NCBI GenBank assembly: GCA_027058925.1
Contig: JALTAS010000176.1
Coordinates: forward strand, 1 to 8,837
Source of the DNA: Persephonella sp.
Lineage (GTDB): Bacteria; Aquificota; Aquificia; Aquificales; Hydrogenothermaceae
Direction: 5' to 3'
Length of the DNA stretch: 8,837 nt
The notes under the pieces are model-generated. The model did not search any database. It was given only the letters and a program-made list of their open reading frames with translations, and had not been told where the DNA came from. Both the position numbers and the translations under genes were made by a program. Position 1 is the first letter of the stretch. Each line of letters opens with the position of its first letter. Positions 1 through 6,408 of the stretch are shown piece by piece.

Positions 1-247
1 AGATGTTAATCCTGACGCATATATAATAGCTTCAGGAAATATAATAATTATGGGAACTTTGAGAGGAATTGTTCATGCAGGGGCAAATGGAGATGAAACA
101 GCTGTTGTAATGGCATTAAAATTAATACCTCAACAGCTTAGAATAGGGAGCTTCTATACCCGCTCTCCTGATAATCCAGAAATGCCTGACCATCCAGAAA
201 AAGCATATATAGAAGATAACCAGATTGTAATAGAAAGAATTAAATAA
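1..247 (+). CDS. minC: Septum site-determining protein MinC, C-terminal part (5' end outside window)
   Basis: The frame is open from the left edge (first full codon at base 2) and gives the last 81 residues of MinC. MinC inhibits FtsZ assembly; MinD recruits it to the membrane so that the Z-ring forms only at mid-cell. What is visible is the C-terminal beta-helix domain, which dimerises and binds MinD. It carries the family pattern DVNPDAYIIASGN, then GTLRGIVHAGANGDE, then a segment on PQQLRIGSFYTRSP. An internal ATG at base 50 could be taken for a start, but the upstream residues match MinC, so this is a truncated gene. It ends in TAA 13 nt before minD, the usual minC-minD order. The N-terminal FtsZ-inhibiting domain is not in the window. 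Confidence 0.93.
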   Translation, partial: DVNPDAYIIASGNIIIMGTLRGIVHAGANGDETAVVMALKLIPQQLRIGSFYTRSPDNPEMPDHPEKAYIEDNQIVIERIK

Positions 248-260
248 AGAGGTAATAAAA

Positions 261-1046
261 ATGGCAAGAGTTATAGTAGTTACTTCAGGAAAAGGCGGGG
301 TTGGGAAAACAACCGTGACAGCCAACATAGCAACAGCTCTTGCATCTATGGGTAAGAAGGTTCTGACAATAGATGCTGATATAGGTCTGAGAAACCTTGA
401 TATGATACTTGGTCTTGAGAACAGGATCGTTTATGATATTGTTGATGTTGTGGAGGGAAGGGTTCTTCCAAAAAAAGCCTTTGTTAAGGACAAAAGAGGC
501 CTTTCTTTATTCCTTCTTCCGGCTGCACAGACAAAAGACAAAGATGCTGTTAAACCTGAGCAACTTCTGGAGATAGTGGACGAGGTAAGGGAGGATTTTG
601 ATTATATATTTATAGATTCCCCTGCCGGTATAGAAAGCGGATTTAAAACAGCAGCAACCCCTGCAGATGAAGCATTGATAGTCACAAATCCTGAGGTCTC
701 CTCAGTAAGAGATGCAGACAGAATAATAGGACTTCTTGAAAAGATGGAAAAGGATAAAATGAGCCTGATAATTAACAGAATAAAGATCCATCAGATTAGG
801 AAAGGTGAGATGCTTTCTGTGGAGGATGTTGAGGAGATTCTGCAAATACCAAAAGTTGGCATAGTTCCCGACGAAGAAAAGATGGTTGACTTTACCAATA
901 AGGGTGAACCTATTGTTCTTCATGAAAATGATTATCCAGCTGCAAAAGCTCTTGTTAACATAGCAAGAAGGCTTGAAGGTGAGGAGGTTCCCTTTAATGA
1001 ACTTGATATCAAAAAAGGATTTTTTGCCAGATTATTCGGGAGGTAA
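261..1046 (+). CDS. minD: Septum site-determining ATPase MinD
   Basis: MinD is a ParA/MinD-family ATPase that dimerises on the membrane with ATP, recruits MinC and is released when MinE stimulates hydrolysis. The 261 residues are close to the usual length of about 270. The start MARVIVVTSGKGGVGKTT holds the deviant Walker A motif, with signature Lys11 and Lys16. Asp38 and Asp40 lie in TIDADIGLRNLD, and the Walker B-type IDSPAG has Asp119. The last dozen residues, KKGFFARLFGR, form the short amphipathic helix expected to be the membrane-targeting sequence. An AGAGGT Shine-Dalgarno at 248-253 supports the ATG. The gene sits between minC and minE in canonical order. FlhG on the other strand is a paralogue but has a different N-terminus and partners, so the assignment is firm. 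Confidence 0.97.
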   Translation: MARVIVVTSGKGGVGKTTVTANIATALASMGKKVLTIDADIGLRNLDMILGLENRIVYDIVDVVEGRVLPKKAFVKDKRGLSLFLLPAAQTKDKDAVKPEQLLEIVDEVREDFDYIFIDSPAGIESGFKTAATPADEALIVTNPEVSSVRDADRIIGLLEKMEKDKMSLIINRIKIHQIRKGEMLSVEDVEEILQIPKVGIVPDEEKMVDFTNKGEPIVLHENDYPAAKALVNIARRLEGEEVPFNELDIKKGFFARLFGR

Positions 1047-1048
1047 CA

Positions 1049-1297
1049 ATGTCTATATTTGATCTTTTTAAAAGAAAAAAATCTTCCGAAGTTGCAAAAA
1101 AAAGATTGATGATGGTTCTTTCTTACGAGAGGAAGGGTCTGCCTCCTAATTTTGCAGACATACTTCAGGAAGATCTTATTCAGGTTTTTTCAAAGTATCC
1201 CCAGTTTGATTCAAAAAGTATTGAAGTTGAACTGAAAAATGATGGAGAAGTTGACCAGCTCTGGATAAGCATACCTTTTGCAAAAGGAAGAAGGTAG
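1049..1297 (+). CDS. minE: Cell division topological specificity factor MinE
   Basis: MinE drives release of MinD from the membrane by activating its ATPase, which keeps MinC/MinD away from mid-cell. The 82 residues match the usual 80-90. The N-terminus MSIFDLFKRKKSSE is the hydrophobic/basic membrane-binding stretch. It is followed by the MinD-contact segment AKKRLMMVLSYERK (about residues 16-29). The rest is the topological-specificity domain, with LQEDLIQVFSKYPQFD and a beta strand around VEVELKN/QLWISIPF. The start lies 2 nt after the minD stop. Its ribosome-binding site, GGGAGGT at 1038-1043, is inside the last codons of minD, which suggests coupled translation. The complete minCDE set shows that this organism uses an oscillating or MinE-dependent Min system rather than a DivIVA-anchored one; that last step is inference. 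Confidence 0.95.
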   Translation: MSIFDLFKRKKSSEVAKKRLMMVLSYERKGLPPNFADILQEDLIQVFSKYPQFDSKSIEVELKNDGEVDQLWISIPFAKGRR

Positions 1298-1300
1298 TAA

Positions 1301-1954
1301 ATGGTAAGGAAACTTCCACAGGACAGGTTGACTGTAGCTCTTCCAAAAGGGAGGCTTTTTGATCAGGTTATATCAATTTTCAGCTCTGTTGGAATCCTTG
1401 ATAAGCCTGTAAGACAAGATACGAGAAAGCTTGTTATACAGACAGATAGATTTAATTTCTTATTGGTCAGAGCCAAAGATGTTCCAACATATGTTGAGTA
1501 TGGTGTTGCTGATATGGGGGTTGCAGGTGATGATCTTATTCTTGAAATGAAGCCGGATGTTTACATTCCTGTTGATCTTGGGGTTGGTGTATGTACAATA
1601 ATGGTTGCAGGTCTCCCTGAGGATAAAGATAAGTATTTTTCTAATCCAACATCTTTAAGGGTGGCAACAAAATACCCTAACATAACGAGAGATTTTTTTG
1701 GAAAAAAGGGTGTAAAAGTGCAGGTTATTGAGCTTTACGGTTCTATAGAGCTTGCCCCTCTTGTTGGGCTTGCAGATTTTATTGTTGATATTGTTGAGAC
1801 AGGAAGAACCCTAAAAGAAAACGGGCTTGTTGTTATTGAACAGATCAGACCATCTTCTGCAAAGCTAATTGTTAACAGGGCAAGCTACAAAACAAAAAAT
1901 GAGAGTATTATGCCTATAATACAGAAACTTGAAAATAAGCTTGTTAAGGGGTGA
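1301..1954 (+). CDS. hisG: ATP phosphoribosyltransferase, short-form catalytic subunit HisG
   Basis: HisG catalyses the first step of histidine synthesis, joining PRPP and ATP to give phosphoribosyl-ATP. The 217-residue protein has the N-terminal motif TVALPKGRLF (11-20), GVADMGVAGDD (68-78), and the family signature across 144-175 (ELYGSIELAPLVGLADF, then IVDIVETGRTLKENGL) that forms the PRPP-binding loop. Long-form HisG is near 290-300 residues because of a C-terminal ACT-like histidine-sensing domain, and that domain is absent here. Short-form enzymes normally need the HisZ regulatory subunit for activity and feedback inhibition. No hisZ is in this window, so one should lie elsewhere. The gene starts 3 nt after minE and ends 3 nt before glmU, and no other his gene is nearby. 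Confidence 0.95.
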   Translation: MVRKLPQDRLTVALPKGRLFDQVISIFSSVGILDKPVRQDTRKLVIQTDRFNFLLVRAKDVPTYVEYGVADMGVAGDDLILEMKPDVYIPVDLGVGVCTIMVAGLPEDKDKYFSNPTSLRVATKYPNITRDFFGKKGVKVQVIELYGSIELAPLVGLADFIVDIVETGRTLKENGLVVIEQIRPSSAKLIVNRASYKTKNESIMPIIQKLENKLVKG

Positions 1955-1957
1955 ATT

Positions 1958-3415
1958 ATGGGACACCACCATGAAAAGCATATAGCTGTAATCCTTGCAG
2001 CAGGGAAAGGGACAAGGTTCAGATCTAAAAAACCTAAAGTGGTGCATAAAATACTTGGAAAACCGATGATACATTATATATCCCTTGCAGTCAGATGGAG
2101 TAATCCTGACAGGGTTATATATGTTGTTGGACATGAAAAAAAGCAGGTGATAAAGGCTATAAATTGTCTTAACTGTATTTATGTTGAACAGAAGGAACAG
2201 CTTGGAACAGGGCATGCTGTTGCTGTAACAAAGCCTTACTGGGAGAATTTTGATGGTATAGTTTTGATCGTAAATGGAGATCTTCCCCTCGTTGAAGGAG
2301 AAACACTGAAAAATGCTGTTAAGTATATGGAAGCCCTTATGAGATTTGAGGGGGCACCTGCAGAGGGTGGACAGGATTTTAAAAATGAAGATGTGGCAGG
2401 TGTTGTGATAACCACAAAAGTTCCAAATCCACTTGGTTACGGCAGAGTTATAAAAGATAAAAACCACAAAATAATAAAGATAGTTGAAGAAAAAGATGCA
2501 ACCCATCAGGAGCAACAGATAGACGAGATAAACACAGGCATATACCTGTTTTACGCTCCTTATCTGAAGCAGGTTATTGACAGGCTTGAAAACAACAATG
2601 CACAGAAAGAGTATTATCTTACTGATGTAATTGAACTTCTTAATCAGATGGGTAAGGATGTTTATGCCCTTATGGTTCCAGACTATACACAGTTTATAGG
2701 GGTTAATGATAGATGGGATCTTTCAAAAGCTGAAAATATTCTCAGAATGAAGTACCTTCAGTTCTGGTCTTATGCAGGAGTAACATTCCACAATCCTGAA
2801 ACAGTTTATATAGAGTTTGATGTTGAGTTATCGCCTGATGTTGAGATATTTCAGGGTGTATCTCTTAAAGGAAAAACATCTGTAGGTGAAGACACGATAA
2901 TTGAAGAAAACTGCACGGTGATAAACTCAAAAATAGGAAAAAATGTGAAGATTCTTAAAGGCTCTATAATTGAGGATTCTGTTATTGAGGATAATGCTGT
3001 TATAGGTCCTTATGCAAGAATAAGAAACAATTCAGTAATAAAAGAAAATGCCCAGATAGGAAACTTTGTTGAAGTAAAAAATTCGGTTGTTGGAGAAAAT
3101 ACAGCTGCAAAGCATCTTACTTATCTTGGAGATGCACAGATAGGAAAAGATGTAAACATCGGAGCAGGGACTGTAACATGTAATTATGATGGGTTTAAAA
3201 AACATAAAACTGTTATTAAAGATAAAGCATTTATTGGAAGTGATACAATGCTTGTTGCCCCTGTAACAGTAGGAGAAGAGGCGATAACAGGATCAGGTTC
3301 TGTTATAACAAAGGATATACCTGATAAAGCTCTTGGTATTGAAAGATCCCAGCTTAAGATAATTGAAAACTACGCTGAAAAGAGAAGGAAAAAAGATGAT
3401 AAGGATTCTGATTAG
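1958..3415 (+). CDS. glmU: Bifunctional GlmU: glucosamine-1-phosphate acetyltransferase / GlcNAc-1-P uridylyltransferase
   Basis: GlmU acetylates glucosamine-1-phosphate with acetyl-CoA and then couples the product to UTP, giving UDP-GlcNAc for peptidoglycan and LPS. The N-terminal nucleotidyltransferase domain (about 8-270) shows LAAGKGTRFRSKKPK (13-27, Arg20 and Lys27), QLGTGHA (81-87), NGDLPL (106-111, likely Mg-binding Asp108) and GVND (248-251). The C-terminal left-handed beta-helix (about 280-460) has hexapeptide repeats, PYARIR (351-356), KHLTYLGDA with the expected catalytic His386, and NIGAGTVTCNYDG (400-412). At 485 residues it is longer than typical enzymes (about 455). Most of the excess is near 122-146, before the GYGR loop (160-163), plus a charged tail rich in Lys and Asp. 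The N-terminus MGHHHEKH is unusually His-rich. A Shine-Dalgarno AAGGGG lies at the end of hisG. The 3' end overlaps the next gene by 20 nt. Confidence 0.96.
   Translation: MGHHHEKHIAVILAAGKGTRFRSKKPKVVHKILGKPMIHYISLAVRWSNPDRVIYVVGHEKKQVIKAINCLNCIYVEQKEQLGTGHAVAVTKPYWENFDGIVLIVNGDLPLVEGETLKNAVKYMEALMRFEGAPAEGGQDFKNEDVAGVVITTKVPNPLGYGRVIKDKNHKIIKIVEEKDATHQEQQIDEINTGIYLFYAPYLKQVIDRLENNNAQKEYYLTDVIELLNQMGKDVYALMVPDYTQFIGVNDRWDLSKAENILRMKYLQFWSYAGVTFHNPETVYIEFDVELSPDVEIFQGVSLKGKTSVGEDTIIEENCTVINSKIGKNVKILKGSIIEDSVIEDNAVIGPYARIRNNSVIKENAQIGNFVEVKNSVVGENTAAKHLTYLGDAQIGKDVNIGAGTVTCNYDGFKKHKTVIKDKAFIGSDTMLVAPVTVGEEAITGSGSVITKDIPDKALGIERSQLKIIENYAEKRRKKDDKDSD
3385..3389 (+). promoter_or_regulatory. Ribosome-binding site setting the surA-like start
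   Basis: AAGGA, within AGAAGGA, lies 6 nt before ATG 3396 inside the last codons of glmU. It selects that ATG over the in-frame TTG at 3363. From the ATG the protein begins directly with a signal peptide, whereas the TTG would put an 11-residue basic extension in front of it. Confidence 0.7.
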
Positions 3416-4253
3416 TTTTTTGTTGTTTTTTAGTTTTTTATATGCTTCAGACAATAATTTGAAGCTTTTTGAAAGGGTAGTAATTGTTGTTAACGGACAA
3501 CCTGTTTTACAGTCAGAACTTGATATCGCAATGCAATGGTTTGGAATAAAAGACAGGAAGGGAGCAGCAAAAAAGCTGATAGATCAGATACTTGTATCAC
3601 AGGCAGCAGAAAAATTAGGAATAAGGGTTGATCCAAGAGAGATTGATGATGCTATTTTGAGGATAGCAAAGGCTAACAAAATTGAAAGTATTGAACAGTT
3701 TAAGAAAAAACTTATTGAGCAAGAACTTTCATTTACTGAGTTTAGAGATTTAATAAAGAGGGAACTCCTGATTAGAAGATACATACAGGTCCATCTAAGA
3801 AAATCCCTTTTCGGAGGAATAAAAGAAGGCAAGCTGGTAAAAACCAGAAAGGTGAGAATAATATTTTTATCCACATCTAACAAAGATTTTAAAGAAAAAT
3901 ACAACTATCTGCTAAAAAATCTCAAGGCAGATAACTTTTCTGAACTTGCGAAAAGGTATTCAGATGACCCTGTAACGGCAGAAAAAGGAGGTCTTTTAGG
4001 AGAGGTTCAAAAGGGAGATCTTATACCTGAATTGGACAGGCAGATATGGGAAAAAAATGTAGGAGATATATTTGAGGTTCCAGTAAAAAACGGTATTTAT
4101 TTTGTAATAGTTGAATCAGAAGAAGAAAAGACGCTGAATCAGGAACCTTCAGGTGAAGAGATAGCAAAAAAACTGAAAAATGAGTACCAGATACAGCTTA
4201 ACAAACTAAGAGAAAGAGCTGTTATTGAGTATCTTGATAAATCTCTTGAGTAG
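3396..4253 (+). CDS. SurA-like periplasmic chaperone with a parvulin (PpiC-type) domain
   Basis: This is a probable periplasmic folding factor for outer-membrane proteins. From ATG 3396 it has 285 residues. A signal peptide comes first (MIRILISFLLFFSFLYA, cleavage likely after Ala17). Next is a SurA N-terminal region opening with RVVIVVNGQPVLQSELD (27-43) and continuing as charged helices to about 140. One parvulin-type domain spans about 150-241 (FSELAKRYSDD, KGGLLGEVQKGDLIPELD), followed by a helical C-terminus to 285. E. coli SurA has two parvulin domains and is near 430 residues, so this is a compact form. The two His residues of the classic parvulin site appear replaced: VRIIFL where HIL is usual, and NGIYFVIV where GYHII is usual. 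Isomerase activity is therefore doubtful and a chaperone role more likely. The gene overlaps glmU by 20 nt. PrsA or PpiD relatives are alternatives, but no lipobox or internal TM helix is seen. Confidence 0.85.
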   Translation: MIRILISFLLFFSFLYASDNNLKLFERVVIVVNGQPVLQSELDIAMQWFGIKDRKGAAKKLIDQILVSQAAEKLGIRVDPREIDDAILRIAKANKIESIEQFKKKLIEQELSFTEFRDLIKRELLIRRYIQVHLRKSLFGGIKEGKLVKTRKVRIIFLSTSNKDFKEKYNYLLKNLKADNFSELAKRYSDDPVTAEKGGLLGEVQKGDLIPELDRQIWEKNVGDIFEVPVKNGIYFVIVESEEEKTLNQEPSGEEIAKKLKNEYQIQLNKLRERAVIEYLDKSLE

Positions 4254-4262
4254 AGGTGTAAG

Positions 4263-5273
4263 GTGATAAAACAGCTGATAAAAAAGATAACCTCAAATAA
4301 GGATCTTACAAGGGAAGAGACAGAGAAACTTTTTGATATTTTGATGAAAGGAGAAGCTACAGACTCACAGATAGGTGCTGTTCTTATAGGACTGAAGATG
4401 AAGGGGGAAACTGTTGAGGAGATAGCAACTGCTGCTTCGGTTATGAAAAGAGAAGCTGTCAAAGTTCCCGTATCTGACAGATCAAGACTTGTAGATACAT
4501 GCGGGACAGGTGGTGACAGAGTAAACACATTTAATGTGTCTACCATAACAGCATTTGTTGTTGCAGGTGCAGGGGCAAAAGTGGCAAAACATGGGAACAG
4601 ATCTGTGTCATCAAAATGTGGAAGTGCAGATATAATGGAGGCACTTGGTGTTAACATTCAGATCGCACCTGAGAAAGCTGCAGAGGCACTTGAGAAAATC
4701 GGGCTTGCATTTTTGTTTGCACCTATATACCACCCTGCCATGAAAAATGTGATAAAGCAGAGGAGAGAGATAGGGGTAAGAACGATATTTAATCTGCTTG
4801 GACCCCTTTCAAACCCTGCAGATGCAAAATTTCAGCTTATGGGAGTTTATGACGGTAATCTTGTTGAACCTCTCACGAAGGTGTTATCAGAACTTGGCGT
4901 TAAAAAAGCATTTGTTGTTCACGGTATGGAAGGTCTTGATGAGGTTTCTATAACAACAGAAACAGTTGTTGGAGAGCTAAATGATGAGGAGATAAATATA
5001 TACAAAGTAAAGCCTGAGGAGTTTGGTCTCAAGAGAGCTTCTCTTTCAGAGATACAGGGAGGAGACCTTGAATACAATCTAAAAGTAGCCCTTTCTATAC
5101 TTGAAGGTAAAGATTACTCACCAAAAACGGATTTTGTTGCTTTAAATGCAGCATTTGCCCTTAAAGTTTCTGGAATTGTAGAAAATATAAAAGATGGAAT
5201 TGAACTTGCAAAAGAAACAATTTATTCTAAAAGAGCTTTTGAAGTTCTCCAGAAATTAAGAGAATTCAATTAA
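4263..5273 (+). CDS. trpD: Anthranilate phosphoribosyltransferase TrpD
   Basis: TrpD transfers phosphoribose from PRPP to anthranilate, the second committed step of tryptophan synthesis. The 336 residues match the family. A small helical N-terminal domain (about 1-65, including [21 protein letters not shown]) is followed by the catalytic domain. That domain has the PRPP loop [17 protein letters not shown] (78-94), [15 protein letters not shown] (109-123), [14 protein letters not shown] (173-186), and GLDEVS with the acidic pair Asp226-Glu227 expected to bind Mg. The start is GTG at 4263, preceded by GAGGTG at 4253-4258, which begins on the last base of the previous stop codon. No trpE, trpG or other trp gene is adjacent, so the pathway appears dispersed. 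It is the second PRPP-consuming gene in this operon after hisG, and no attenuator is visible in the 9-nt gap upstream. Confidence 0.96.
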   Translation: MIKQLIKKITSNKDLTREETEKLFDILMKGEATDSQIGAVLIGLKMKGETVEEIATAASVMKREAVKVPVSDRSRLVDTCGTGGDRVNTFNVSTITAFVVAGAGAKVAKHGNRSVSSKCGSADIMEALGVNIQIAPEKAAEALEKIGLAFLFAPIYHPAMKNVIKQRREIGVRTIFNLLGPLSNPADAKFQLMGVYDGNLVEPLTKVLSELGVKKAFVVHGMEGLDEVSITTETVVGELNDEEINIYKVKPEEFGLKRASLSEIQGGDLEYNLKVALSILEGKDYSPKTDFVALNAAFALKVSGIVENIKDGIELAKETIYSKRAFEVLQKLREFN

Positions 5274-5278
5274 GGAGG
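5273..5278 (+). promoter_or_regulatory. Ribosome-binding site setting the start of the small membrane protein
   Basis: AGGAGG overlaps the last base of the trpD stop codon and lies 6 nt before ATG 5285. An in-frame GTG at 5279 touches this site and so cannot be served by it. This decides for the ATG. Confidence 0.75.
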
Positions 5279-5284
5279 GTGATT

Positions 5285-5593
5285 ATGGAACTTCTGATTG
5301 GTTTGATACTTGCTGCTATTTTTCTGGTATTGATGATTGTAATGTCCTTTTTAGGTTATAAGGAAGCATTGAAGGCAAAGGTTGAAGATCCTTTTGCTTA
5401 TCATAACTTTTTGATTGGAGAAGGTTGGGAAAAGGATACATTTGTGGAGTATGAAGAAATTATTGATATTTTAGGAAGAGAGCCTTCAGATGATGAGATG
5501 AAAATATTTCTTGATCTTGTTGAAGAGGGTTACCATGGGGAGGTTTTACTTAAAAAATTTTTAGAAAAGATAAATAAAAGTAAGCATCATTAA
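5285..5593 (+). CDS. Small single-pass membrane protein of unknown function
   Basis: I do not recognise this 102-residue protein. It opens with one strongly hydrophobic helix (about residues 2-24, LLIGLILAAIFLVLMIVMSF) with no charged residue before it apart from Glu2. A basic stretch, YKEALKAK, follows and would favour an N-out/C-in anchor with the rest in the cytoplasm. The soluble part (about 35-102) is acidic and helical, with EYEEIIDILGREPSDDEM and FLDLVEEGYHGEVLLKKFL, and ends NKSKHH. Two short helix-turn-helix-like units could make it a small protein-protein interaction domain, but no family motif is clear. It lies 11 nt after trpD and 12 nt before the reductase gene, with strong Shine-Dalgarno sites on both sides, so it is very probably translated. 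Context does not assign a job. Confidence 0.8.
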   Translation: MELLIGLILAAIFLVLMIVMSFLGYKEALKAKVEDPFAYHNFLIGEGWEKDTFVEYEEIIDILGREPSDDEMKIFLDLVEEGYHGEVLLKKFLEKINKSKHH

Positions 5594-5600
5594 AGGAGGT
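5592..5600 (+). promoter_or_regulatory. Near-perfect Shine-Dalgarno for the FabL-type reductase
   Basis: AAAGGAGGT is fully complementary to the core of the 16S anti-Shine-Dalgarno. It lies 5 nt before ATG 5606 and overlaps the preceding TAA stop. It confirms the reductase start and suggests strong translation of the last gene in the operon. Confidence 0.7.
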
Positions 5601-5605
5601 AATAA

Positions 5606-6391
5606 ATGGCCTGTAAAGAGCTTGAAGGAAAACTCGCTTTTATAACTGGAGGAAGCAGAGGAATAGGTAGAGCTATTGCCCTTAAGCTTGCTGAAATGGG
5701 AGCCGATGTGATAATCAATTATTACAAGAATAAAGAAAAGGCTGAAGAAACAGTTAAGGAGATAGAGGGAAAAGGGGCTAAAGGATATGCGATTCAGGGA
5801 GATTTTGGAAATAAAGAGGATATAGACAGGGTTTTTAATGAGATAAAAGAAAGGTTTGGGTACCTTGATATTTTTGTGAGCAACGCTGTTGCTTCAGGAA
5901 GGGAGGTTGTTGGAGGGTTTGCTCCATTTTTGAGGCTAAAAGAGAGAGGAACAAGAAGGATATTTGATATTACAGTGATGGGTTTTATCTGGAGCGTCCA
6001 GAAAGCTGTTCCACTTATGGAAGGAAGAGAAGGAAAAATAATAGCCATATCTTCCACAGGAACAAAGGACTATATGCCTAACTATGCTATACACGGTGCA
6101 GCAAAGTCAGCTCTTGAGGCTTTAGTAAGATACGCAGCTGTTGAGTTTGGTGAAAAGGGGATTAATGTTAATACAGTTTCCGGTGGTCCTATTGACACAG
6201 AAGCTATACAGCTATTCCCCAATTACGAAGAAGTAAAAGAGGGGACTATCAAGCTTACTCCTTTAGGCAGAATGGGTATGCCTGAGGATATCGCTGGCGT
6301 TGTTGGGTTTCTTTGCACACCAGATGCAAAATGGATACAGGGTCAGACCATAATTGTTGATGGAGGACTTTCTCTTGTAAGGGGGCGTTAA
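5606..6391 (+). CDS. fabL: SDR-family enoyl-[acyl-carrier-protein] reductase, FabL type
   Basis: This is likely the NAD(P)H-dependent enoyl-ACP reductase of type II fatty-acid elongation. The 261-residue SDR protein has the cofactor motif TGGSRGIG (14-21), a GDFGN segment (65-69), SNAVAS (92-97), ISS (148-150) and the C-terminal QGQTIIVDGG (245-254). In classical SDR enzymes the catalytic pair is YxxxK, as in FabG. Here position 163 is His, and the pair that fits is Tyr160-Lys167 in NYAIHGAAK. That Yx6K spacing is diagnostic of enoyl reductases. The segment VSGGPIDTEAIQLFPN (191-206) also recalls FabL. An insert after the NAVAS motif (about 98-118) is longer than in the Bacillus protein. A FabG-like or other SDR role cannot be excluded. 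It is the last gene of the + operon, and its stop codon overlaps that of the convergent gene. Confidence 0.75.
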   Translation: MACKELEGKLAFITGGSRGIGRAIALKLAEMGADVIINYYKNKEKAEETVKEIEGKGAKGYAIQGDFGNKEDIDRVFNEIKERFGYLDIFVSNAVASGREVVGGFAPFLRLKERGTRRIFDITVMGFIWSVQKAVPLMEGREGKIIAISSTGTKDYMPNYAIHGAAKSALEALVRYAAVEFGEKGINVNTVSGGPIDTEAIQLFPNYEEVKEGTIKLTPLGRMGMPEDIAGVVGFLCTPDAKWIQGQTIIVDGGLSLVRGR

Positions 6392-6408
6392 TTTTCTAAA
6401 GCTCCCTT
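6379..6408 (+). terminator. Candidate terminator hairpin at the convergent operon ends
   Basis: On the + strand AAGGGGGC (6379-6386) pairs with GCTCCCTT (6401-6408) over 8 bp with one G-U. After a G/A mismatch, TTA/TAA can add 3 bp, closing a 6-nt loop. Downstream is CTTAATCATTTTT, so the T run starts 8 nt beyond the stem, which is weak for a textbook intrinsic terminator. In the - strand transcript the wobble becomes an A-C mismatch and no T tract follows, so it would end that operon poorly. Both stop codons lie across the stem end and loop. There is no other room for a terminator between the operons. Confidence 0.4.

Noticed and set aside
50..247. Complete small gene starting at ATG 50
   Set aside because: The frame is open to the left edge, and the residues before Met continue the MinC C-terminal domain, so this is a truncated minC.
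1865..2515. 216-codon open frame on the - strand
   Set aside because: It lies antisense to hisG/glmU, which have full family matches. Its translation is rich in Phe, Tyr, Cys and Ile with no domain, as expected from the complement of an AT-rich purine-loaded gene.
3363..3395. TTG start for the surA-like gene
   Set aside because: It would add 11 mostly basic residues before a normal signal peptide and deepen the overlap with glmU to 53 nt. ATG 3396 has a well-spaced AAGGA.
4139..4657. 172-codon open frame on the - strand
   Set aside because: It is antisense to the surA-like end and trpD. The Ser/Thr/Phe-rich low-information translation and lack of a ribosome-binding site mark it as a shadow.
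5279..5284. GTG start for the small membrane protein
   Set aside because: The codon touches the AGGAGG Shine-Dalgarno at 5273-5278, so that site can only serve the ATG at 5285.
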